Of a stretch of DNA of 64,000 nt, positions 17,757 through 25,193 are shown piece after piece (positions within the stretch are counted from its first letter, which is position 1; every line of letters starts with the position of its first letter). The position numbers and the translations under genes were made by a program. The notes under the pieces were generated by a model. The model had not been told where the DNA came from, did no database searches, and worked only from the letters and a program-made list of their open reading frames with translations. This DNA comes from Variovorax sp. S12S4 (GTDB taxonomy: Bacteria > Pseudomonadota > Gammaproteobacteria > Burkholderiales > Burkholderiaceae_C): assembly GCF_023195515.1 (NCBI RefSeq), contig NZ_JALPKR020000002.1, positions 4,937,001 through 5,001,000 on the forward strand, read 5' to 3'.

Positions 17757-19012
17757 CCCAGCGGCAGGGCGGGATCGGCGATGGTCAGGCTGGCCGACTT
17801 TTGCCAGCGCGGCATCAGCGTGTTCGAAGGCAGGTGCTCGTCCACCAGCTTGCGCGCCGTCTCGACACCCGCCACCGGCAGGCCCTTTGCATCGAGCAGG
17901 CCAATTTGCACCAGCACACTGGCCTGGTCCCAATAGATGTGCTCGTGATAGAGCTTGTCGCCACGAAACTTGACGATGGCGACGAGCGGAATTTCCACCG
18001 GCTTGCCGGTGGGCGCGATGCCCGGCAGCATCCAGTCGATTTCCACCGTGTGGGTGAAGCAGAAAAGCATCTCGTCGACGATCTGCGTGGCGCCCACGGT
18101 GCGCGAGATGGGGGTGAGCCGCGTATCCGGCGGCGTGGTAGGAATGAAGTGATGCTTGTAGAAGCGCGAGAGCTCCCTGGCCCCTACCCCGCCGGTCATG
18201 GTGGGAATGTGGTTCACATAGGGCTCGCTCACCATCGTGCCCATGGTGGCGACCACGTCGCGTGTTGCGAACTCGTATTCGCAGTGCTTGTCCCAGAGCG
18301 CAGACAGGTCGTAGACGGGGCCGATGGCGTCCTTGAACAGCGCCATGGAGCGCTGGTGGGCCATGAGCGTGGAGGGCTTGTCGAAATGCTCGCCGCCGGT
18401 GCGTGCGAATGCGTGGTCGACGCCGGGGTACACATACATTTGCGCACCGGGCTTGCCTGCAAACGCCTCGAGCACCTGGTTGCGCGCTTCAGCCGGGCAG
18501 AACTTGTCGAGCTCGGCAAAGTGCAGCGCAATGGGGCATTCGATTTTCGGCAGCACGTTCAGGTCTGCCTCGATGCCCACGCCGTAGTAGCCCACTGCCG
18601 CATCCACGCCTGAATGCGCAGCCGCAAGATACGCGAGCTTTCCGCCCAGGCAAAAGCCCAGCGCGCCTACCTTGCCGGTGCATGCCGGGTGCGCTCGCAG
18701 CGCCTTCACGCTGGCCGTGATGTCCGAAACGCCGGCGGCCACGTCGAACTTCTGGAAGAAGCCGAAGGCGCGTTGCCAGTCTTCGGGCGAATAGCCCAGC
18801 TCGACATTCGGCTCCATGCGCCAGAACAGGTCGGGCGCCAGCACCACGTAGCCCTCCTCGGCATAGAGGTCGGCCACCTCGCGCACGTAGTCGTTGATGC
18901 CGAAGATCTCCTGGCACAGCACGATGCCGGGGCCTTGCCCCGATGGCGGCAATGCCAGGTAGCCGCGGAAGGTCTGGCCGTCGGCGGCTGCGATGTCGAT
19001 GTATTGGCTCAT
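17753..19012 (-). CDS. Dienelactone hydrolase fused to SnoaL/NTF2-like domain
   Basis: This is a two-domain protein of 419 residues. Residues 1-~235 are a dienelactone hydrolase, with the Cys nucleophile in GALGFCLGGK, Asp in FAELDKF, His in PGVDHAFA and the CQEIFGIN loop. Residues ~245-400 resemble a SnoaL/NTF2-like domain (WDKHCEYEFATRDVVATM, MTGGVGARELSRFY, HTVEIDWMLPG). A GGAG site lies 10 bases before the ATG. It is the first gene of the catabolic operon, divergent from the solute-binding protein gene. Dienelactone hydrolases open lactones in modified ortho-cleavage pathways; the actual substrate here is unknown. Confidence 0.87.
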   Translation of the reverse strand: MSQYIDIAAADGQTFRGYLALPPSGQGPGIVLCQEIFGINDYVREVADLYAEEGYVVLAPDLFWRMEPNVELGYSPEDWQRAFGFFQKFDVAAGVSDITASVKALRAHPACTGKVGALGFCLGGKLAYLAAAHSGVDAAVGYYGVGIEADLNVLPKIECPIALHFAELDKFCPAEARNQVLEAFAGKPGAQMYVYPGVDHAFARTGGEHFDKPSTLMAHQRSMALFKDAIGPVYDLSALWDKHCEYEFATRDVVATMGTMVSEPYVNHIPTMTGGVGARELSRFYKHHFIPTTPPDTRLTPISRTVGATQIVDEMLFCFTHTVEIDWMLPGIAPTGKPVEIPLVAIVKFRGDKLYHEHIYWDQASVLVQIGLLDAKGLPVAGVETARKLVDEHLPSNTLMPRWQKSASLTIADPALPLG

Positions 19013-19077
19013 GGGACGAGTCTCCGAAGTGGTGGGGTTCGGCGGACGATTCTGTGGAGCGCCCCGCGCGCTGTCTG

Positions 19078-19114
19078 TCCACTTCTTGCAGGCGCATGCC
19101 GCGCGAAAAGTGGA
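19078..19114. promoter_or_regulatory. Inverted repeat in divergent promoter region
   Basis: TCCACTT and AAGTGGA form a 7-base inverted repeat separated by 23 bases, in the 198-base gap between the divergent dienelactone-hydrolase and solute-binding protein genes. It could be an operator for the nearby AraC regulator, although AraC-type sites are more often direct repeats. Confidence 0.3.
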
Positions 19115-19210
19115 TAGCCCGCCGTCCGCGTGCCGTGGAGACTCGGCCCCCGCGCATACATACCTTTGTTGCACCCCACGCCATCCGAATCACCCCTGAG
19201 GAGATCCTTC

Positions 19211-20410
19211 ATGTCGCAGGCAAGAATCCCAACCGCCGTCGCTTTGCTGGCGCTCGCCGTCACGGCCGCATTCGCACCGCAGGCCCTGGCCCAGGCGCAA
19301 ACCGTCAAGGTCGGCCTGGCAATGGACCTCTCCGGGCCGTTTGCCGTGGGCGGTGCCGAGGCCAAGGCCGGCTTCGCGGTGGCGATGAAGCAGCTGGGCG
19401 GCAAGCTCGGCGGGGTGCCGGTGGAGTTTGTCGAGGCGGACACGGGCGGCAGCCCCGACCTGGCCCGGCAGGTGGTCGAGCGCATGCTGCTGCGCGACAA
19501 GATCGACCTGTTCACCGGCCCCATCGGCTCGACGGTCGCGCTGGCCGTGGGGGCACCGCTCTTCGCGGCCAAGGTGCCCTATCTCTCGAGCAACACCGGC
19601 CCGAGCGACTACTCGGGGGCCAGGTGCAACCCGTATTTCTTCGGCGCGTCTTACCAGAACGATGCGTACCACGAAGCAGCGGGCAAGTTCGCTTCGGACA
19701 AGGGCTTCAAGAAGGTAGCGCTCATCGCGCCGAGCTACCCCGGCGGCAAGGATGCGATCACCGGCTTCAAGCGCAACTTCAAGGGCGCGGTGAGCGACGA
19801 GCTCTATACCAAGCTGGGCCAGCTCGACTACTCCGCCGAGATCGCACAGATTCGCGCAGCCAAGCCCGACGCTCTCTATTTCTTTCTGCCGGGCGCCATG
19901 GGCGTGAGCTTCATCAAGCAGTTTGTCGGCGCCGGCCTGTCGAAAGACGTGGCGCTGATCTCGACCGCCTTTTCGGCCGACGAAGACATGATTCCCGCCG
20001 TGGGCGAGCCGATGCTCGGGCTCTTCAACACCGCGCATTGGTCATACGACCTGGACAACCCGGCAAACAAGCGCTTCGTGGCCGATTTCCGCGAGCAGAA
20101 CAACGGGCGCAACCCGTCTTTCTATGCAGGCCAGGCGTACGACGTGCTCATGGCGATGGACGCGGCGGTGCGGGACGTAGGCGGCAAGGTGGCCGACCGG
20201 CCGGCGCTGCTGAAGGCGATCAAGGCCGCAAAGTACAAGTCGGTGCGGGGCGACTTCAGCTACGGCGCCAACAACTTTCCCATTCAGAACTACTACCTGC
20301 GCGTGATCGGCAAGGACGCGAACGGGCGCATTGCCAACAAGGTGATCGGCACGGTGCTGCAGAACTACCAGGACAGCTCGTCCGCCAAGTGCGCGATGAA
20401 GCCGGCCTGA
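19211..20410 (+). CDS. ABC transporter substrate-binding protein (LivK-like)
   Basis: This 399-residue periplasmic binding protein is of the branched-chain amino acid/aromatic acid type. It has a Sec signal peptide with cleavage after QALA near residue 28. The mature start KVGLAMDLSGPFAVGG and the segments FTGPIGSTVA and SNTGPSDYSG are typical of type I periplasmic folds. A GAGGAG site lies 8 bases before the ATG. No permease or ATPase genes are adjacent, so it must work with a transporter encoded elsewhere. Being divergent from the oxygenase operon suggests it captures the aromatic substrate. Confidence 0.9.
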   Translation: MSQARIPTAVALLALAVTAAFAPQALAQAQTVKVGLAMDLSGPFAVGGAEAKAGFAVAMKQLGGKLGGVPVEFVEADTGGSPDLARQVVERMLLRDKIDLFTGPIGSTVALAVGAPLFAAKVPYLSSNTGPSDYSGARCNPYFFGASYQNDAYHEAAGKFASDKGFKKVALIAPSYPGGKDAITGFKRNFKGAVSDELYTKLGQLDYSAEIAQIRAAKPDALYFFLPGAMGVSFIKQFVGAGLSKDVALISTAFSADEDMIPAVGEPMLGLFNTAHWSYDLDNPANKRFVADFREQNNGRNPSFYAGQAYDVLMAMDAAVRDVGGKVADRPALLKAIKAAKYKSVRGDFSYGANNFPIQNYYLRVIGKDANGRIANKVIGTVLQNYQDSSSAKCAMKPA

Positions 20411-20424
20411 CGAAGCCGGAGGTT

Positions 20425-21453
20425 CTAGTGCCGCGCGGGCTCTCGCGAAGTTTCGCGCGGAAGCCGGCCGAAGCGCTCGCGGTAGCAGGCGGCGAAGCGG
20501 CTCAGGTGCGAGAAGCCGCAGCTGAAGGCGACCTCGGTCACGCTCGCGCCGTCGTGCCGCGCCAACTGGGCGTACGCGGCATCGAGCCGCATGTTGCGCA
20601 GCACTTCCATGGCTGAAAGATCGCGGTAGCGCCGAAACAGCAGGCCGAGCGCGCGCCGCGACACGCCGGCGGCCTCTGCCACCTCTTCCAGCGAAAGCGG
20701 CGCATCGAGCCGGCTGCGCATGAATTCTTCGGCAAGCCGCAACTGCCGCATGCTGGCCGCCTCCGACCCGAGCCGCAGCGCGTCGTGCTGCCGCCGCACC
20801 GAATTGGGCCTGTGGCACAGCAGGTAGAGCATGAGGTTGTCTTCATAGTGGGCCAACCAGCGCGGGTCGTACGGCTCGTGGCCGTCCGCGGGGAGCAGCG
20901 ATGCGAGGCCGGCCACCATGCGGCACCACTGGGTGCCCGCGGCATCGTCGAGCCGGAGCGGCAGCTCGAAGTCGATTTCGCCGATTTCTGCCGTGGCCCC
21001 TGCACCGCCCGCGGGCCTTGCGCCAAACGTTCGGCGTGCCACGTCCTGCAGACGGGCAAGGTCGATCTTGAGCATCAGCTGCTCGCAGTCCGCGTGCCAG
21101 CGCAGCCGCACGGGTTTGTGCGCGGACACCACGGCCCCCTGGCCGGGATGGATCTGCACGGTCTGGCCGCCGGTATGCACTTCGGCTTGGCCGCGCAGCG
21201 GCATCTGGACCAGCACGAAATTGCCCAGCGTGTCGGGCTCGATGTCGACATCGCAGCCATAGCGCAGGATGCACAGCGAGAGTGCGCTGAGTTCTGCCCG
21301 GCAGAAAACCGCATCGACATTGCCGCGACCCCAGGTGCTCCGGTGCGCCTTCAGCTCATGGGTCACCAGCGCATGGGTTTCGTCCGCCTCGCGCGATCGG
21401 AAGATCTCGCGCCCATACAGGGTGGAAAGCTGCTGGCTCGACCATGCGTCCAC
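20425..21453 (-). CDS. AraC family transcriptional regulator
   Basis: This regulator has about 342 residues. An N-terminal sensing domain (FVLVQMPLRGQAEVHTGG) is of the type found in regulators of aromatic catabolism. The C-terminal ~100 residues carry two helix-turn-helix units (EEVAEAAGVSRRALGLLFRRY, VTEVAFSCGFSHLSRFAACYRERFG). GAGGAG sits 6 bases before a GTG at 21453; the GTG six bases earlier would be too close to it. It is convergent with the solute-binding protein gene and is the obvious candidate regulator for the catabolic cluster at 13566-20410. Confidence 0.88.
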   Translation of the reverse strand: MDAWSSQQLSTLYGREIFRSREADETHALVTHELKAHRSTWGRGNVDAVFCRAELSALSLCILRYGCDVDIEPDTLGNFVLVQMPLRGQAEVHTGGQTVQIHPGQGAVVSAHKPVRLRWHADCEQLMLKIDLARLQDVARRTFGARPAGGAGATAEIGEIDFELPLRLDDAAGTQWCRMVAGLASLLPADGHEPYDPRWLAHYEDNLMLYLLCHRPNSVRRQHDALRLGSEAASMRQLRLAEEFMRSRLDAPLSLEEVAEAAGVSRRALGLLFRRYRDLSAMEVLRNMRLDAAYAQLARHDGASVTEVAFSCGFSHLSRFAACYRERFGRLPRETSREPARH

Positions 21454-21629
21454 GAACACTCCTCGGGGGCCAAAAGTAGTGAGAGCTGTCTCTGCCGCTG
21501 GGGGCAGGAGCGCAATCTACCGCCCGAGGCCGGGTCTTGCCATGGGGATTGCCCCGGGCGGCATGCGCGGGCGTGCAAGAAGCTTGCCCGGCAGTCCGCC
21601 GCCTTCGGTCGTGGCTTGGTTGCGGCTGC

Positions 21630-21869
21630 CTAGGTCTGCTTGCCGCCGGTCTCTTCCGCTTTTTCCTTGTCCTTGTCTTGCTGCGCCTTCGGCAGCTTGA
21701 CCTTGGTTACGGTCACTGAAACCGGGTCGCTGGCGGGAAAGGACTCTTCGACGCCGCTGTCCAGGGCCTCTTCGCTGGGCGCCTGCTCGACCGGCTTGGC
21801 CGGCTCGACCGCGGGTTTGCCGTGGTTCTTGGATGTGGGAAAGGGGAAAGCTTTTTCCGAAGTCGTCAT
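21630..21869 (-). CDS. Small hydrophilic hypothetical protein
   Basis: This 79-residue protein has no membrane span. It is rich in Lys, Glu, Pro and Ala, with a central segment SGVEESFPASDPVSVT that I have seen in short Burkholderiales hypotheticals. An AGGAG site 6 bases before the ATG at 21869 supports translation. It is probably disordered. It follows another small hydrophilic gene by 25 bases on the same strand, and the two may share a transcript. Confidence 0.65.
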   Translation of the reverse strand: MTTSEKAFPFPTSKNHGKPAVEPAKPVEQAPSEEALDSGVEESFPASDPVSVTVTKVKLPKAQQDKDKEKAEETGGKQT

Positions 21870-21894
21870 GAGGGCTCCTCGGCCATGCAAGCCG

Positions 21895-22155
21895 CTAGGG
21901 CTTGCGCGGCTCCTTGTTGGTTTCCGAGCGGAGGTCTTCCCGCAACCCGTAGGCCGCGGAACCGTCGTGGCGCGATGCCTCCACGTTCTTGCGCTTGCTC
22001 GCCATGCGCTCGGCGGGGGCCGGTGCCGAGTCCTGTTCTCCGGTGGCCGCAGAACTGCTGGTGAACTTTTCTCCCGCGCCGATGTTGTCTACCCCGCCGC
22101 TGGTGGTGGGCCGGGATCCGTCGCCCGAGCCCAGATTTCCGGGTTCTCTGTTCAT
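21895..22155 (-). CDS. Small hydrophilic hypothetical protein
   Basis: This 86-residue protein is Gly/Ser/Thr-rich in its first half (GNLGSGDGSRPTTSGGVDN) and highly charged in the second (RMASKRKNVEASRHDG). It has no hydrophobic segment. An AGGAG site about 10 bases before the ATG at 22155 supports the start; the longer upstream frame has no support. The composition resembles stress-related disordered proteins, but I recognise no family. Confidence 0.6.
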   Translation of the reverse strand: MNREPGNLGSGDGSRPTTSGGVDNIGAGEKFTSSSAATGEQDSAPAPAERMASKRKNVEASRHDGSAAYGLREDLRSETNKEPRKP

Positions 22156-22383
22156 TTCGTTCGACTCCTGCTCACTCGAGGAGCAAAGTGGCAATGAGTC
22201 GATTCTGGGAACTCCGGAGCGCCCGCGCGTAGGACGACGCCAGCGTCCATCAGTCGGAAGCATCCTCGCCTCGGCACCCTTTTCAAAGTGTTGAATGTGT
22301 CGGTGCTTCGTATGTGCCGGTACACAACACCTGCCTTGCAGACGCGAAATAGTCCGGGCCATAGGCGCACTATTTAACGCTCG

Positions 22384-22402
22384 AATGTGATAAATTCACA
22401 TT
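22384..22402. promoter_or_regulatory. Perfect inverted repeat upstream of pilE
   Basis: AATGTGA and TCACATT form perfect 7-base arms around a 5-base TAAAT centre, 38 bases before the pilE ATG in an AT-rich stretch. It resembles a CRP/Vfr half-site pair (TGTGA/TCACA), but the spacer is 5, not the canonical 6. It is probably an operator of the minor-pilin operon. Confidence 0.5.
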
Positions 22403-22440
22403 TACATACAATCTGACACATCATTACCTTGGCCAGCTGA

Positions 22441-22848
22441 ATGAAAAAGCTCTCGTTTTCGCGTCGGCGCAATGGCTTCACATTGATCGAGGTAATGATC
22501 ACGGTCGCAATCGTCGCCATCCTGGCTTCCATTGCGATGCCCAGCTACAACCGCTACATCATCCGAGCCAAGCGCTCCGCCGCCCAGGCGCAAATGATGG
22601 AGATTGCCAACCGGCAGCAGCAATTTTTGCTGGCGAACCGCAGCTATGCGGACAAGACGGCGCTGACGGCCAGCGGCTACTCGCTGCCCGCAGAGGTTGC
22701 CGCCAATTACGATTACACGATCACCCTGTCTGCGGAAGGCACTCCTCCCGGCTTTGTCCTGACTTTCGATTCGACAGGCGCCCAGGCGTCCGACGGCGAC
22801 CTCACCCTCGATAACCAAGGCGCGAAAACGCCGGCCGACAAATGGTGA
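22441..22848 (+). CDS. pilE: Type IV pilin protein PilE
   Basis: This 135-residue pilin has a short basic leader and a class III signal: RRNG|FTLIEVMITVAIVAILASIAMPSYNRYI, cut by prepilin peptidase after Gly with Glu at mature position 5. The remainder is a small globular head (ANYDYTITL, GFVLTFDSTGAQASDGDLT) typical of PilE-like minor pilins of Burkholderiales. It is the first gene of the operon, and pilV starts before its stop (7-base overlap). Confidence 0.9.
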   Translation: MKKLSFSRRRNGFTLIEVMITVAIVAILASIAMPSYNRYIIRAKRSAAQAQMMEIANRQQQFLLANRSYADKTALTASGYSLPAEVAANYDYTITLSAEGTPPGFVLTFDSTGAQASDGDLTLDNQGAKTPADKW

Positions 22849-23432
22849 AGCCCCGCACGACCGCCGGACGCGCCCGCGCACAACGCGGCGCGACGCTGAT
22901 CGAAGTGCTGGTCACCCTGCTGATCGTCGCCTTCGGCCTGTTCGGACTCGTGGGCCTGCAGGCTCGACTCCAGTCGTCCGAAATGGAGTCCTACCAGCGC
23001 TCGCAGGCGCTGATCCTGCTCAACGACATGGCCAGCCGCATTGCAATCAATCGCCGTATGGCCTCCAGCTACGTCACTGCTTCGCCGCTGGGCGCCGGAA
23101 CCAACTGCCCCACAGCCACGGGCTCGCGCCAGCAGATCGACGCCTTGGAGTGGTGCAATGCGCTGCAGGGCGCGGCCGAAACCTCAGGCACCACCAAGCT
23201 CGGCGCCATGATCGGCGGGCGCGGCTGCGTGGAGGACTTGGGCAACAACGAATACTTGATCACCGTCGCCTGGCAGGGCCTGGTGCCCATTGCCGCACCG
23301 CCGGAAGGCGTGGCCTGCGGCAAGGATGCCTACGACGTCGCCCCCACCGCAACCACTCCAAGCCCGCAGTGCACGGCCGACAGGTGCCGCCGGACCGTGA
23401 CGACGCTGGTGCGCATCGGGACGCTTTCATGA
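22842..23432 (+). CDS. pilV: Type IV pilus modification protein PilV
   Basis: This 196-residue minor pilin has the class III leader QRG|ATLIEVLVTLLIVAFGLFGLVGLQ. The head has six cysteines (including CPTATG, EWCNAL, GCVEDLG and a C-terminal CTADRCRR) that could form disulfides. PilV helps prime pilus assembly together with PilW, PilX, PilE and FimT. It overlaps pilE at its start and pilW at its end (ATGA). Confidence 0.9.
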   Translation: MVKPRTTAGRARAQRGATLIEVLVTLLIVAFGLFGLVGLQARLQSSEMESYQRSQALILLNDMASRIAINRRMASSYVTASPLGAGTNCPTATGSRQQIDALEWCNALQGAAETSGTTKLGAMIGGRGCVEDLGNNEYLITVAWQGLVPIAAPPEGVACGKDAYDVAPTATTPSPQCTADRCRRTVTTLVRIGTLS

Positions 23433-24592
23433 TGCGCGCGCGCCCAGCAGGCAAAACCCGCCAACTTGCGCGTGCCCTGCAGCGTCAGCGCGGCCTGACG
23501 CTGATCGAGCTGATGGTGTCGGTCACGATCATGCTGATCGTGCTGGCGGCGCTGATTGCGCTGTTCCTCAATGTGAACAACACCCAGCGCGAAATGGTCA
23601 AGGTCAACCGCCAGATCGAAAGCGGCCGCCTGAGCGTTTTTGTGCTTGAGAACGAAATCACGCACGCGGGCTTCTGGGAAAACTACATGCCGGAGTTCGA
23701 TGACCTCACGGTTTCCGGCGTGCCGGCGAAGGTGCCTACCGGCAATGCGCCCGATCCGTGCCTGCCCTATTCGGCGGTGAACTGGACGGAGGACTACAAG
23801 CGCAGCCTGCTCGACATACCCGTGCAGACCTACGACGCCGTGCCGGCCAGTTGCGCCGATCTCCTGCCGGACCACAAGCCCGGAACCGACGTGCTGGTGG
23901 TGCGCCATGCCGAGACTTGCGTGGCGGGCATGCCGAACTGCGAAGCCGACACGCTGGGCAAGCTGTATTTCCAGTCGTCGTTCTGCGGCACGCAGAAGCC
24001 TTCGGATTTCAGTCTCGACACGGCGGGCTTCACCACCGTGCTGGCCAAGAACTGCACCACGCCGGCGCCCAAGCGCAAGTTCATTTCCGACATTTACTAC
24101 GTGCGCACCTATGCCGAAGCGGCAACCGACGGCATTCCAACCCTCATGCGTTCGCGGTTTGACCTTTCGGCTACCGGCCTCGCGCAGCAGCCTCCGGTTC
24201 CGCTCATCGAGGGCATCGATGGCTTTTGGGTGGAACTCGGCCTGGATACGTTGAGCAAGACCGGTGCGCTCGTGAACTACGCCCAGGCGATCAACTGGGC
24301 CGATTCCGTCAACAGGTCCACACCCACCAACCGCGGTGATGGAAGCCCCGACGGCAACTTCATCCATTGCAGCACGGCTTCGCCCTGCACTGCGGACCAA
24401 CTGGTGAACCTGGCGGCGGTCAAGCTCTACGTGGTGGCCCGCAGCATCGAGGTTTCGCCAGGCCACACGGACACGCGCAGGTACAACCTTGGAAGCGGAT
24501 CGCTGGGTCCCCTCAACGACAACTACAAGCGGCATGCGTTCACTACGGCGATCCGCATGACCAACGTGACCGGTCGCAGGGAGACTCCGTGA
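23429..24592 (+). CDS. pilW: Type IV pilus assembly protein PilW
   Basis: This 387-residue minor pilin has the class III leader QRG|LTLIELMVSVTIMLIVLAALIALF and a long head, as usual for PilW. Several Cys pairs (SCADLLPDH, ETCVAGMPNC, NCTTP) are present. The ATG overlaps the pilV stop, and pilX follows with a GTGA overlap. The reading frame is intact. Confidence 0.9.
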   Translation: MMRARPAGKTRQLARALQRQRGLTLIELMVSVTIMLIVLAALIALFLNVNNTQREMVKVNRQIESGRLSVFVLENEITHAGFWENYMPEFDDLTVSGVPAKVPTGNAPDPCLPYSAVNWTEDYKRSLLDIPVQTYDAVPASCADLLPDHKPGTDVLVVRHAETCVAGMPNCEADTLGKLYFQSSFCGTQKPSDFSLDTAGFTTVLAKNCTTPAPKRKFISDIYYVRTYAEAATDGIPTLMRSRFDLSATGLAQQPPVPLIEGIDGFWVELGLDTLSKTGALVNYAQAINWADSVNRSTPTNRGDGSPDGNFIHCSTASPCTADQLVNLAAVKLYVVARSIEVSPGHTDTRRYNLGSGSLGPLNDNYKRHAFTTAIRMTNVTGRRETP

Positions 24593-25147
24593 AGATGCCA
24601 TCCACATTCGCCATGCATAGGCAAGGCGGCGCGGCGCTGATCGTTGGGCTGATCATGCTGGTGCTGATCACCCTCGCCGTTACCGCCGGATTCACGCTCA
24701 GCAACACCAATCTCAAGTCGGTAGGCAACATGCAGAACCGCAACGAGGCCGTGGCCGCTTCGAATCGGGCGATCGAGGAAGTGGCGACTTCCCTGCTGCT
24801 CCCCGGCGTCGACGGCTCGCCTTCGCTTGTAGCGCCAAAAGCAACCGCGAGCCTGGTCGACATCAACAACGACGGCAAAAATGATTACACGGTGCAGATT
24901 GCAGCGCCCACTTGCGTGCGTGCCACAAAGTCCACCGACAGCGGCGGTGGCGGCAATGTCGGCCCCGGCGGCATCACCGGGGGCGTCCACCAGCGGCTCG
25001 GGCCTTGCGACAGTGCCCGACCAATACAACTCGGTCTGGGACATCAGCACCACCGTGACGAACGAGAGCAGCGGCACGGTCACCGCGGTGCGCCAGGGCG
25101 TGAGAGCGCTCCTGAGCAAGGCGCAGTTCGAAGCGCTGTGCTCCTGA
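24589..25147 (+). pseudogene. pilX: pilX with a single-base frame break in a G5 run
   Basis: The start is GTG 24589 (overlapping the pilW stop) or ATG 24595. The N-terminus QGGAALIVGLIMLVLITLAVTAGF is the PilX hydrophobic helix. At the G5 run 24979-24983 the frame is lost. Dropping one G joins SGGGGNVGPGGITG to ASTSGSGLATVPDQYNSVW and gives a normal C-terminus ending FEALCS at 25147, about 184 residues in all. Without correction the protein runs into unrelated residues until 25197. It may be a consensus error rather than a true pseudogene. Confidence 0.8.
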
Positions 25148-25193
25148 CTTCCGGCCTCCTCCGAATGATCACGAAGACGAACGGATCGCAACC

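Noticed and set aside
22384..22402. Canonical CRP site before pilE.
   Set aside because: The half-sites match, but the spacer is 5 rather than 6 bases, so I list it only as an inverted repeat.
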